From the NCBI GenBank assembly GCA_016212825.1, contig JACRDS010000149.1, positions 1 through 55,755 on the forward strand: 55,755 bases of DNA, read 5' to 3'. This stretch comes from Elusimicrobiota bacterium (lineage in GTDB: Bacteria; Elusimicrobiota; Elusimicrobia; UBA1565; UBA9628). Positions 26,678 to 34,203 of the stretch are shown here, piece after piece. A model generated the notes under the pieces. The model saw only the letters and a list, made by a program, of their open reading frames with translations, searched no databases and was not told the DNA's origin. A program made the translations under genes and the position numbers. How positions within the stretch are numbered: position 1 is the stretch's first letter; each line of letters opens with the position of its first letter.

Positions 26678-28153
26678 CTAGGGGAGCTGGGCCGGCAGAG
26701 CGCGCTGCGGCTGGGTCGGGCGGGTGCGCCGAAGCTCCAGCGCCGAGACCGCGCCCTTGGCGAGCTCCAGCGAGAACACCCGGGCCTTGCCGTCAGGCTC
26801 GTAGTAGTGCCGCGCTTCCACGGCCAGGAGCACCTGGTCGCCCTGGGCGCCCGCGATGAGCATGCTGCCGTCGGGGCCCGGCACCACCAGCACGGGCGAG
26901 CCGTCCTTCTTCTGCGCGTGCACGGCCACCAGCTCCACCGGCTTGCCGCCCTTGTTGGCCGTGAAGACCTGCCAGGTGTTGGCTGCGGCTTCGTAGGGCC
27001 TGGCCGTCACGAGCAGGGAGTGCGGGAACACGATGGCCTGGTCTATGGACTCGATGCGCACGGCCCGGTAGGCCGAGCCGCCCGAAGCGTCGCGGGTCTT
27101 GTCCGCCGGGAAGTCGCCGAAGGAGTCGTGCACGATGAAATAGGTCTTCTCCCCCCAGTCCTTCTCCGAGGCGTTGGCGGCGCAGTCCGCGAGCTTCTGC
27201 CCCGGCTCCATGCAGAAGTAGCCCACCACGGCCACGGCGTGGGCGCCCATCATGCGCGGCCGCGAGGTCTGCTCCAGCTGGACGTAGGCGATGCCGAACT
27301 TCTCGACGCCGTCGGCCAGCACCTTGGCGTACTTGTCCGGGGTGCGGCCCTGGAAGATGCTGCCTGAGAAGAGTTCCTTGTACTGGCCTTCCATCGCGGA
27401 CTGGGATGGGTCGTAGGAATATCTCTCGCCGGTGTAGGGGTCCTCGACCGTGTAGGCCTCGGGCTCGATGAGCAGGTCCGCATAGCCCAGGGGCTGGATG
27501 GGCGCGGCCTGGTCGCGCACCGGGTCCTTGTCTATGAGCCTCGGGAGCAGGAAGTAGTGCGGGCCCCCGCCCGCGTAGCCCCGCTCCACGTACTTGAGCT
27601 CCAGCAGGCGCGGGTCGAGCAGGCCCAGCTCGGTGCTGCCGTTGTTGGCGTTCCGGTGGCTGGGCAGGGACCGGCCGAGCTGCAGGGCCCACCAGTCGTT
27701 GACCGTGCCGGCCGCGTCGGAGAGGCAGGTGTAGGGCGGCTCGTTGGGCCGGCCGTCGTATTTCCACTCGCCCATCTTGAAGAGCCGGCCCTTGTTGCGC
27801 TGGCGGATGAGCGCGTTGGTGCGGTCGGTCCACTCTTTCGTCTCTTCCTGGTTCTTGTGGAAGAGCTGGTCGAAGCCGGCCACCGTATGGCGGAACTCCG
27901 GGGGCACGCCGGAGAGGTTCAAGGCGTAGCGCGGCGCGGGCGGCAGCTTCTCATCCTCCTGGCGGATGATGTAGTTCAGGGCCGGGCCCCGCTTCGGCGC
28001 CGCCAGAGACAGGGGCGGCATGGCCAAAGAGCCGTCGAAGAGCCCGTCCAGGGCGGCCTTGTCCCAGGCCGCGGGAGAGACCGGCGCGTATTGGGCCGAG
28101 GCGGGAGCGGCGAAGAGGACGGCCAGAGCGAGGGTCTTCAGAGCGTCGGCCAC
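26678..28153 (-). CDS. secreted papain-fold-like protein, function unknown
   Basis: 491 residues from the GTG at 28153, with a signal peptide ending ASAQ (about residue 21). Three spaced motifs suggest a C1 cysteine peptidase fold: PYTCLSDAAGTVNDWWALQ where the nucleophile Cys would be, GAHAVAVVGYF with the His, and YFIVHDSFGD with an Asp-Ser where papains have Asn-Ser-Trp-Gly. The Gln of the oxyanion hole is not evident. The last 130 residues form a beta-rich extra domain (VFTANKGGKPVELVAVHA). It could be an active protease or a catalytically altered relative. A TAGAAT box ends 7 nt before the GTG, giving a leaderless mRNA. Confidence 0.7.
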   Translation of the reverse strand: MADALKTLALAVLFAAPASAQYAPVSPAAWDKAALDGLFDGSLAMPPLSLAAPKRGPALNYIIRQEDEKLPPAPRYALNLSGVPPEFRHTVAGFDQLFHKNQEETKEWTDRTNALIRQRNKGRLFKMGEWKYDGRPNEPPYTCLSDAAGTVNDWWALQLGRSLPSHRNANNGSTELGLLDPRLLELKYVERGYAGGGPHYFLLPRLIDKDPVRDQAAPIQPLGYADLLIEPEAYTVEDPYTGERYSYDPSQSAMEGQYKELFSGSIFQGRTPDKYAKVLADGVEKFGIAYVQLEQTSRPRMMGAHAVAVVGYFCMEPGQKLADCAANASEKDWGEKTYFIVHDSFGDFPADKTRDASGGSAYRAVRIESIDQAIVFPHSLLVTARPYEAAANTWQVFTANKGGKPVELVAVHAQKKDGSPVLVVPGPDGSMLIAGAQGDQVLLAVEARHYYEPDGKARVFSLELAKGAVSALELRRTRPTQPQRALPAQLP

Positions 28154-28160
28154 GGATATA

Positions 28161-28166
28161 ATTCTA
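28161..28166 (-). promoter_or_regulatory. -10 TAGAAT, leaderless type
   Basis: TAGAAT on the minus strand is followed by 7 nt (TATATCC) and the GTG at 28153. Confidence 0.55.
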
Positions 28167-28201
28167 CCTCCAAGCGGGCCGGCGGATATGGAGCGATGGT
28201 C

Positions 28202-29020
28202 CTAGGAGGATATGGGCCGGAAGGCCCACTCCAGGCAGGCGCGGGCCAGGCGGCCGGCCTTGCCGCTCCTCAGCCAGCCGCGGCGCAGCTCGGCCTCCAG
28301 CCGCAGCGCCTCCTGCCGGGCGGGTTCCGAGGCCGGCGGCACGGCGCAGGTCATGAGCTGCTGCGCGTCGTGCAGCCGGCCCAGCAGCTCCTGCAGGCCG
28401 CGCAGGCGCTTGGCCAGAGCCTTGGTCCCGGGGCAAGGCTCCAGGATATAGCGCAGGCGTTTGACCTTGATGCGCGCCGCGTGGGACTGCGCCGGCGTCC
28501 CGCCCCGGCGCGCGGCCGCCAGGCTGCAGTCGAGCTCCACGGCGGCCTTCGCCGCCGCCCTCCGGGCCGCCTCGGCGAAAGGCTCCGTCCCCGGCCGGAC
28601 CCTCTCCAGGCGCTCCTTGAGCCCGCGGGCCGCGGCCTTGAGCTCGGGCAGGCCCTGGCGCAGGAACTCCTTGCGGCAGTGCTCGGACACGGCGCCGAGG
28701 TGGATGATGAGCCGGCTCGTGATGTGGCAGGGGGCGCCGCCTCCCCTCAGCCAGGCCGCCCAGACCTGGGCGTCGCGCGCCGGCCCCGTCATGCGGGAGA
28801 CCTTCTGCAGCCGGCGGCGCAGGGGCCGGGCCGCGGCCGGACCCAGCTGGCCGCGGTAGGCGGCCAGGACCACGCGCAGCCGGCGCAGGGAGGTGCGCAG
28901 GTCGTGCAGGGCCTGCGCGTCCTTCCCGCTCCGGAGCCCCCCGGCGGCCTTGAGGGCTCTGCCGAGCCAGAGCCGCGCCAATCCCGCCGCCGCCTCGCCC
29001 GCCGGCATGCTCTGGCGCAT
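28202..29020 (-). CDS. CHAD domain protein
   Basis: 272 residues, almost all alpha-helical and very rich in Arg and Ala. The CHAD signature is present: conserved basic/His positions in LHDLRTSLRRLRVVLAAY near the N-terminus and ARIKVKRLRYILE in the second half. CHAD domains bind inorganic polyphosphate through these lysines and arginines. No CYTH triphosphatase domain is fused or adjacent. The ATG overlaps the stop of the beta-barrel gene by one base (TGATG), placing a cytoplasmic polyphosphate-binding protein at the end of an envelope operon. Confidence 0.85.
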   Translation of the reverse strand: MRQSMPAGEAAAGLARLWLGRALKAAGGLRSGKDAQALHDLRTSLRRLRVVLAAYRGQLGPAAARPLRRRLQKVSRMTGPARDAQVWAAWLRGGGAPCHITSRLIIHLGAVSEHCRKEFLRQGLPELKAAARGLKERLERVRPGTEPFAEAARRAAAKAAVELDCSLAAARRGGTPAQSHAARIKVKRLRYILEPCPGTKALAKRLRGLQELLGRLHDAQQLMTCAVPPASEPARQEALRLEAELRRGWLRSGKAGRLARACLEWAFRPISS

Positions 29021-30189
29021 CAGAAGAAGTACTGCAGCTGCAGATACGACAGGTTGGGCTGGAAGCCGAACTCGGTGCGGCGGCCGCCGCCGAAGCGCTG
29101 CCAGCCTCCGGTGAGGTAGAGGTCCGCGACGGGATTGTACTGCAGGCTCGGGGAAAGCAGCGCGCTGCCGTCGTCGATGTTGCCCAGGAATACGGCCTCG
29201 AGCTTGAGCAGGGGGTGCAGGTCCTTGGAGAGGGTCAGGCCCGCGTAGTCCTTGCCCAGGGCGGTGTCCTTGCCGGAGAGCAGCACGCTCCGGTCGTAGC
29301 GGTCCGGGTTGGTCGTGCCGCGTCCGTTGTGGTAGTACTCGAAGAGCCACTGGGAATCCTTGAGCCATTTCCACCGGGGCTCGGAGCTGAAGGTGTACTC
29401 GTAGCCGATCAGGCCGCGCCAGTAGGGCCGCCCGGTCTCCGGGTCCGTGTAGGACCATTCCCCGTGCAAGGAGCCCTCCCAGAGGTTGCCCGCGAAATCC
29501 CCCCCGACGATCCAGCTCGCAGTCGAGCCGGCCAGCTTGCCGCCCATGGCCGAGAAGTCGTAGTCCCTGTAGTTGGATCTGCCCCTGGCCAGCAAAGCGC
29601 TGTCGGGCCAGCGGTCCTGCGGGGCGTAGGCCAGCTCCGCCTGGGAGAGCTCGCCCAAGCCCTGGCGCAGGTAGAGGGCGTCGACGCCGGCGCGCTCCTC
29701 GCGCTCCACGGCCGCGGGCCGGTAGGGGTTGAGCACGTCGGTCGGGTTCCAGAGCTTGCCCGTGCCCCAGGCCACGCGCTGACGGCCGAAACGGAGCGCG
29801 GTGCTCTCGTTCTCGAAGCCCAGCCAGCCGCGGTAGAGGCGGTGGCGCCAGGAGGAGGTGGCCGAGGTGGATATGCTCTGCTCCATCTCCAGCCAAGTCC
29901 GCGGTCCGGCCAGGCCGAAGGCTTGGTACTCCGAGGTTCGGAAGTAGCTGCCGGCGTAGACCTCGTGGTCGTAGTCCGCGTGCGCCTTGAAGAAGGCGGC
30001 CTTGGCCTCCAAGGTCAGCCGGGCGCGGTCGAGGTTGAGGAAGAAGGGCCGGCCGTCGAGCCCGGAATGGGAGTACTGCCAGAGCTCCTTGAGATAGCCC
30101 GAGGCGTCGACGGACACGGGACCGGTCTTGAACTCCCGGGCCTCAACGGGCAGGGCCAGCAGGAGGCAGAAGACGGCGGAGCGCATCAT
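29020..30189 (-). CDS. outer membrane beta-barrel protein
   Basis: 389 residues. A short signal peptide (MMRSAVFCLLLALPVEA) precedes alternating amphipathic strands such as LDRARLTLEAKAAF, HRLYRGWLGFENESTALRFGR and SLHGEWSYTDPETG. The chain ends LSYLQLQYFF, a C-terminal strand with terminal Phe as recognised by the BAM machinery. Phrases LNPYRPAAVEREERAGVDAL and RVAWGTGKLWNPTDVLNP resemble DUF1302/porin-like barrels that accompany LolA-like and ABC genes. It overlaps the ABC ATPase stop by 4 nt. Likely an export channel or receptor for the operon's substrate. Confidence 0.82.
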   Translation of the reverse strand: MMRSAVFCLLLALPVEAREFKTGPVSVDASGYLKELWQYSHSGLDGRPFFLNLDRARLTLEAKAAFFKAHADYDHEVYAGSYFRTSEYQAFGLAGPRTWLEMEQSISTSATSSWRHRLYRGWLGFENESTALRFGRQRVAWGTGKLWNPTDVLNPYRPAAVEREERAGVDALYLRQGLGELSQAELAYAPQDRWPDSALLARGRSNYRDYDFSAMGGKLAGSTASWIVGGDFAGNLWEGSLHGEWSYTDPETGRPYWRGLIGYEYTFSSEPRWKWLKDSQWLFEYYHNGRGTTNPDRYDRSVLLSGKDTALGKDYAGLTLSKDLHPLLKLEAVFLGNIDDGSALLSPSLQYNPVADLYLTGGWQRFGGGRRTEFGFQPNLSYLQLQYFF

Positions 30190-30872
30190 GCCGGAGCGAG
30201 CTTGCCGTCGTGCAGGTGCAGCACGCGCCGGGCCCGGGAGAGCACGGCCGGGTCGTGGCTGGAGAAGACGAAGGTGACGGCGCGCTCTTTGTTGAGCGAC
30301 TCCATGACGTCGAGCAGGGAGGCCGCGGTCTTGGAGTCGAGGTTGGCCGTGGGCTCGTCGGCCAGCACCACCATGGGCCGGTGCACGATGGAGCGCGCCA
30401 CGGCCACCCTCTGCTGCTGCCCTCCGGAGAGCAGGTTGGGCCGGCGGTCGGCCATGGACTCCATGCCCACCCAGCCCAGCACCTCCAGCGCGCGGGCGCG
30501 GCGCTCCGCGGCCGGCACCCCCTGCAGCACCAGGGGATACTCCGCGTTCTCCACCGCGGTGAGCACCGGGATGAGGTTGTAGGCCTGGAAGATGAAGCCC
30601 AGGGCGCGCAGGCGGAAGTCGGCGGCCTCCTCCGGCGGCAGGCCCGAGACCTTGCGCCCTTCGTAGAGGACCTCGCCGGAGGTGGGCGCGTCCAGGGTCC
30701 CGATGATGTTGAGCAAGGTGGACTTGCCCGAGCCCGAGGGGCCGGCGATGGCGGAGAACTCTCCCGCCGCGAAGTCGAGGCTCACCGAAGTCAGCGCGGT
30801 GACCTTGGCCGCGCCCTTGGCCGTGTAGGTCTTGGAGATGTGCCGCGCGCTGATCAAGGGGGCCTTAGACAT
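30186..30872 (-). CDS. ABC transporter ATP-binding protein (LolD/MacB type)
   Basis: 228 residues with all ATPase motifs: Walker A GPSGSGKST (44-52), Q-loop FIFQAYNLIP, signature LLSGGQQQRVAVAR, Walker B MVVLADEP and the switch His in SSHDP. The conserved LDS after the Walker B Glu-Pro and the overall sequence place it in the MacB/LolD/FtsE branch, which works with FtsX-like permeases as a mechanotransmitter rather than a classical pump. Overlaps the permease gene by 8 nt and the barrel gene by 4 nt. Confidence 0.95.
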   Translation of the reverse strand: MSKAPLISARHISKTYTAKGAAKVTALTSVSLDFAAGEFSAIAGPSGSGKSTLLNIIGTLDAPTSGEVLYEGRKVSGLPPEEAADFRLRALGFIFQAYNLIPVLTAVENAEYPLVLQGVPAAERRARALEVLGWVGMESMADRRPNLLSGGQQQRVAVARSIVHRPMVVLADEPTANLDSKTAASLLDVMESLNKERAVTFVFSSHDPAVLSRARRVLHLHDGKLAPA

Positions 30873-32079
30873 GGCGCAGGGCCTCCGAGGGGTTGAGGCG
30901 GCAGGCGCGCAGGGCCGGGGGCAAAGCCGCGAGTATGCTGACGACGAGGACCGCGAGCAGGGCCCGCCAGTGGCTCATCCAGGCGAAGCGCAGATAGATG
31001 ACCTTTGGGAAGGGCAGGAAATAGGAGAGGGCGTCGCCCACGGCCAGGTGCAGGCCGGCCTTGCCGTAGTAGGTGATGAGGGTGCAGCCCAAAGCCAGAC
31101 CCAGCAGAGTCCCCACGAAGCCCAGGATGACGGACTCGGCCAGCACCAGCTTCATGACCCAGCGCGGCCGCGCACCGATGGCCATGAGCACGCCGAACTC
31201 GCGCACCCGCTCGAAGAGGCTCATGAGCAGCGTGTTGAGCACGCCCAGGGCCACGATGGCGAAGACGATGAGCAGCACGATGTCGAGGATGGCGTTCTGG
31301 AAGGTCTGGATGGCCACGATCTCGTGGTCGATGTCGAGCCAGCGCAGCACCTGCACCGGCCGGTTGCCGAGTTTCTCCATGAGCTCCTGGCGGGTGCGTT
31401 CGGCGAGCCCGATGTCGTCGAGGCGCACCACGATCTGGTTGACCTTCCTGCCCGTGGCGAGCAGGGCCTGGCCGCCGGCCAGAGGCACATAGATGAACTG
31501 GCCGTCGAAGGTGGTGCTGCCCGTGTGGTAGATGCCCACCACGCGGAAGGCCTCGGCACCCATGCTGCCGTCGTCGGCCTGGGCCATGAGCACGACCTTC
31601 TCGCCCAGGCGCAGGTCCAGGCGCTGGGCGATCTTGTCGCCCATGACCGCCTCATGATCCGAGGTCCCCAGGTAGCGGCCCTGGGTGAGGTAGCTCGAGA
31701 TGGTGGTGATCTCCTTCTCCTTCTCCGGCTCCACGGCGCAGATCATGGCGCCCACGGAGCCGGCCGGGGAGGAGACCAGGCCGGTGACGTTGATGCGCTT
31801 GCCGAAGGCGCGCACGCCGGCCTGCCGGGCTAGGACGGCCTCGACCGGGGCGGGGTCGTCGATGTACTTGTCCGGGAACTTGTACTCCTTGATGCTGCGG
31901 TTCTGGACCTGGAGGTGGCCGGTGATGGAGCTGGTGGCCTTCTCGATGAGCTGGCGCTGCACGCTCTTGATCATGCTCTGGCCGAACATGATGGCGGCCA
32001 GGCCGCAGGCCATGGAGGCCACGGTGATGAGGCTGCGCCGCAGGTTGCGGCACACGTTCCTCCAGGCCAGCCTCAACAT
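30865..32079 (-). CDS. ABC transporter permease (FtsX/MacB/LolE-like)
   Basis: 404 residues. One N-terminal membrane helix (about 16-36), a large periplasmic domain (about 40-270) with the MacB-PCD character (RINVTGLVSSPAGSVGAMICAVEP and later strands), then three helices in the FtsX domain from about 275, including VFAIVALGVLNTLLMSLFERVREFGVLMAIGA, the family hallmark. It should transmit ATP hydrolysis to the periplasm. It follows the LolA-like gene by 37 nt. The 18-bp sequence shared with 25537 lies between them. Confidence 0.94.
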   Translation of the reverse strand: MLRLAWRNVCRNLRRSLITVASMACGLAAIMFGQSMIKSVQRQLIEKATSSITGHLQVQNRSIKEYKFPDKYIDDPAPVEAVLARQAGVRAFGKRINVTGLVSSPAGSVGAMICAVEPEKEKEITTISSYLTQGRYLGTSDHEAVMGDKIAQRLDLRLGEKVVLMAQADDGSMGAEAFRVVGIYHTGSTTFDGQFIYVPLAGGQALLATGRKVNQIVVRLDDIGLAERTRQELMEKLGNRPVQVLRWLDIDHEIVAIQTFQNAILDIVLLIVFAIVALGVLNTLLMSLFERVREFGVLMAIGARPRWVMKLVLAESVILGFVGTLLGLALGCTLITYYGKAGLHLAVGDALSYFLPFPKVIYLRFAWMSHWRALLAVLVVSILAALPPALRACRLNPSEALRHV

Positions 32080-32081
32080 CT

Positions 32082-32099
32082 GGTGTCAGGCCTCAACTT
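32082..32099 (-). repeat. 18-bp sequence shared with 25537-25554
   Basis: Minus strand AAGTTGAGGCCTGACACC ends 2 nt before the permease ATG at 32079, within the 37-nt gap after the LolA-like gene. Confidence 0.7.
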
Positions 32100-32116
32100 A
32101 TCAGAATTATCGCCGG

Positions 32117-32869
32117 TCATTTTACGCCTTTCTGAAGACGAGAGAGGCTGAAGAAGGAGTCCGCCAGCGGGATGTCGAACTCGATGTCGCGGTACTGGAT
32201 GGCGGTCTTCTGGCCAGGCTTGCGGTGCGGCTGGCACTCCATGCGCGCGGGCAGCAGGCGCCCCCCCATGCGCCTGATGTCGGAGAGGGTGATGGTGCGC
32301 ACGAGCTCGCCGCGCTCGGAGTAGTCCTCCTCCTTGAGCCCCACCACCTCGTCGCCCGGATAGACCGCGGCCCAGAACAGCACCTTGCCCCAGACCACGG
32401 GGGCGTCGGGCTTGGGGTCGCCTTGTATCTCGTAGACGGTGCGGCCCTGCTCCGGGGTTTTCTTGATGAGCTTGTGCTCGTAGTCCCTGACGATGGAGTC
32501 GGCCTTGACGATGTCTTCGTAGGTGAAGTCCGAGCCCTGCCAGGAGCTGTGCATCATGGTGGGCGGGACCTTGATGACCCGCTCCACGCGCGGGATCCAG
32601 GCCCACATCTCGCTGTGCCGGCGCAGGGTGACGTTGCCCTTGTCCTTGGCCGGGGCGTGGATGTAGATGAAGGCCAGCTTGCGGTCCCGGTTCCAGCCCT
32701 CGATGGAGAGCTGGCGCTCCCAGGAGGGCGTGGTGATGGTCATGGTCAGGCGCGCGTGGCTGGTGTCTCCGCGCGTGGCCTTGTTGGCGCGGTCCACGAT
32801 CTCGTGGAGGGTGAGCTCGGCGGCCGGCGCGGCTGCAAGCAGGAGCTGAAGGCAGAACAGCAGGCTCAT
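32117..32869 (-). CDS. LolA-like outer membrane lipoprotein-sorting protein
   Basis: 250 residues with a signal peptide (MSLLFCLQLLLAAAPAAE). The mature domain is the half-barrel of the LolA-like PF17131 family: HARLTMTITTPSWERQLSIEG, FIYIHAPAKDKGNVTLR, MWAWIPRVERVIKVPPTMM, SWQGSDFTYEDIVK, and the late strand GRLLPARMECQPHRKPGQKTAIQY. Members carry a lipid or hydrophobic cargo across the periplasm. As first gene of an operon with an FtsX-like ABC pair and an outer membrane barrel it probably serves a dedicated lipid-type export route. TAGAAT lies 9 nt before the ATG. Confidence 0.9.
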   Translation of the reverse strand: MSLLFCLQLLLAAAPAAELTLHEIVDRANKATRGDTSHARLTMTITTPSWERQLSIEGWNRDRKLAFIYIHAPAKDKGNVTLRRHSEMWAWIPRVERVIKVPPTMMHSSWQGSDFTYEDIVKADSIVRDYEHKLIKKTPEQGRTVYEIQGDPKPDAPVVWGKVLFWAAVYPGDEVVGLKEEDYSERGELVRTITLSDIRRMGGRLLPARMECQPHRKPGQKTAIQYRDIEFDIPLADSFFSLSRLQKGVK

Positions 32870-32968
32870 GGCCCGCTGATTCTACAATTTAAGGTGGGCC
32901 GTTCGGCCCGGCCTCATCTGCGCCCAAAGGCCCTGGCCGGCCCTCCGGGGCTGCGCTATACTGGAGCC

Positions 32969-33025
32969 ATGCCGTTCACGCCCCGCATCATCATCCTCCT
33001 CATCGACCTGACCTCCGGCCTGTAA
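32969..33025 (+). CDS. possible 18-residue leader peptide rich in Ile and Leu
   Basis: ATG to TAA frame encoding MPFTPRIIILLIDLTSGL. A TATACT box ends 6 nt before the ATG, the same spacing as the leaderless genes here, and GGAGCC lies between. A small hairpin (CCGGC...GCCGG) spans the stop codon. The secreted-protein gene at 33091 follows after 65 nt. It could be a leader peptide, or the ATG may only mark the transcription start of a 5' UTR. Too short to prove coding. Confidence 0.35.
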   Translation: MPFTPRIIILLIDLTSGL

Positions 33026-33090
33026 GCCGGGCCCTCCTGGTCCTTGCGCACCGCGAAGCCGCTTCGAATCATCCAGGGAGGTATCGTAAA

Positions 33091-33879
33091 ATGAGAATCC
33101 GGACAGCAGGGCTTGTCGCAATGCTGGCGTGCGGGATGGCGGGGGCGGCCTGGGCTGAGGGCGTCGAGTTCCTCTCCTCTCCGACGGAGATCCTGCAGGC
33201 GGCCCAGGCCGGGGCGCGGTCCATGCCGTCCTCGTACGCGGCGGCGCGCAACCGCAATCACAGCAGGTCCGAGCCCAGGCACCGCTTCGACCTGGCGACG
33301 TTCAACGGCTCGTACCGGCTGGCGGAGAGGGCGGACCCTGCCGCGGGCTGCATCATTGCCGGAAAGACCGGCGACGGCACGATCACGCTCGAATACGACC
33401 ACCGCGTCAGCGAGAGGTCCATGGCGCCCGACGACCATTTCGCCTCCATAAACGTCCGGACGCCGGAAGAGTACGCCCTCAGCTTCATCTCGGACATAGA
33501 CCAGGGACCCATGCAGTACACCAGGCATGACGTCGAGAACCCCTCGCTGCTGGACCAGGCCGGTTGCATCGCCTGGTACGGGCAGATGGGGATACGCGAC
33601 GCCTACCGGTACTGCCGGGACAATGTGCTGCCCAAGCCTCGGCCCGAGCCCGCTTTCAACCCGTCCTATTTCTACCGGGAGGTCTCGCAGACCACGGCGG
33701 ACAACGAGATCGTCTCGGAGCGGCTGCGTGAGACGCGGCCATCCGCGGAGGTCACGATCACATCCCGGAGAGTCACGAGGCTCAGGCTGGCCGGCGGGAC
33801 CTTGACCGTGACGCATCAGGAGCAGGAAGGCGACGCCGCCCCGGTCACCCTCCAGCGCTGCGTCTACCAGCGGAACTGA
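33091..33879 (+). CDS. secreted protein of unknown function
   Basis: 262 residues. GGGAGG ends 8 nt before the ATG, and a clear signal peptide follows (MRIRTAGLVAMLACGMAGAAWAE, cleavage about residue 22). Three Cys remain in the mature part visible as AGCIIAG, AGCIAWYG and RYCRDN, plus LQRCVYQ near the end, so two disulphides are possible. The rest is polar and Arg-rich. No family recognised. Strong terminator hairpins follow. The possible 18-residue leader at 32969 may belong to its transcript. Confidence 0.75.
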   Translation: MRIRTAGLVAMLACGMAGAAWAEGVEFLSSPTEILQAAQAGARSMPSSYAAARNRNHSRSEPRHRFDLATFNGSYRLAERADPAAGCIIAGKTGDGTITLEYDHRVSERSMAPDDHFASINVRTPEEYALSFISDIDQGPMQYTRHDVENPSLLDQAGCIAWYGQMGIRDAYRYCRDNVLPKPRPEPAFNPSYFYREVSQTTADNEIVSERLRETRPSAEVTITSRRVTRLRLAGGTLTVTHQEQEGDAAPVTLQRCVYQRN

Positions 33880-33924
33880 TCCGCGATGAGGGACCGGTTC
33901 ATCTTCATCCGACACCAAAGCGAA

Positions 33925-33946
33925 AGGCCCCGGTTTCCCGGGGCCT
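33925..33946 (+). terminator. GC hairpin after the secreted-protein gene
   Basis: 9-bp arms AGGCCCCGG and CCGGGGCCT around TTTC, 45 nt after the stop. No T-run follows, so it may stabilise the 3' end rather than terminate. Confidence 0.55.
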
Positions 33947-33968
33947 CGCTGTGGGTAGGTCTTCCGTA

Positions 33969-34010
33969 GCCTCTGTCAGTAGGTATGGTAACAGAGGCGA
34001 GCCGTTTTTT
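33969..34010 (+). terminator. Rho-independent terminator
   Basis: 8-bp arms GCCTCTGT (33969-33976) and ACAGAGGC (33991-33998) with a 14-nt loop, followed by GAGCCG and six Ts. It ends the transcript from 33091. Confidence 0.7.
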
Positions 34011-34037
34011 CAAGGTGTCTTTCCAGGGACGACGGGT

Positions 34038-34109
34038 CTGCGGGGACGGGACTCGAACCCGTATCTGTGCCTTTGACAGAGGCCCGGTTTACCATTAACC
34101 TACCCCGCG
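34038..34109 (-). tRNA. tRNA-Asp-like gene, anticodon GTC
   Basis: 72 nt on the minus strand. Acceptor CGCGGGG pairs with CCCCGCA except for a C-A mismatch at 1-72. The D arm is GGTT/AACC, the anticodon loop CTGTCAA gives GTC with U33 and A37, the stem has a G-A mismatch at 27-43, and the T arm ACGGG-TTCGAGT-CCCGT is perfect. The discriminator base is G, as in Asp tRNAs. No CCA is encoded. The two mismatches and short D loop are unusual for tRNA-Asp; it could be a divergent extra copy or a decaying one. Confidence 0.75.
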
Positions 34110-34190
34110 GCCCCACTCATATTACGATTCAGCCGCCAAAAAGTTCCCCGCTCCCTTCCGTCTTGCCTAGACGCTCCCGAGCCAAAACCC

Positions 34191-34196
34191 TATAAT
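34191..34196 (+). promoter_or_regulatory. -10 TATAAT of the GH57 gene, leaderless type
   Basis: TATAAT, 7 nt (GTCCCCG), then the ATG at 34204. An ATG at 34195 overlaps the -10 itself and cannot be on the mRNA. Confidence 0.7.
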
Positions 34197-34203
34197 GTCC
34201 CCG

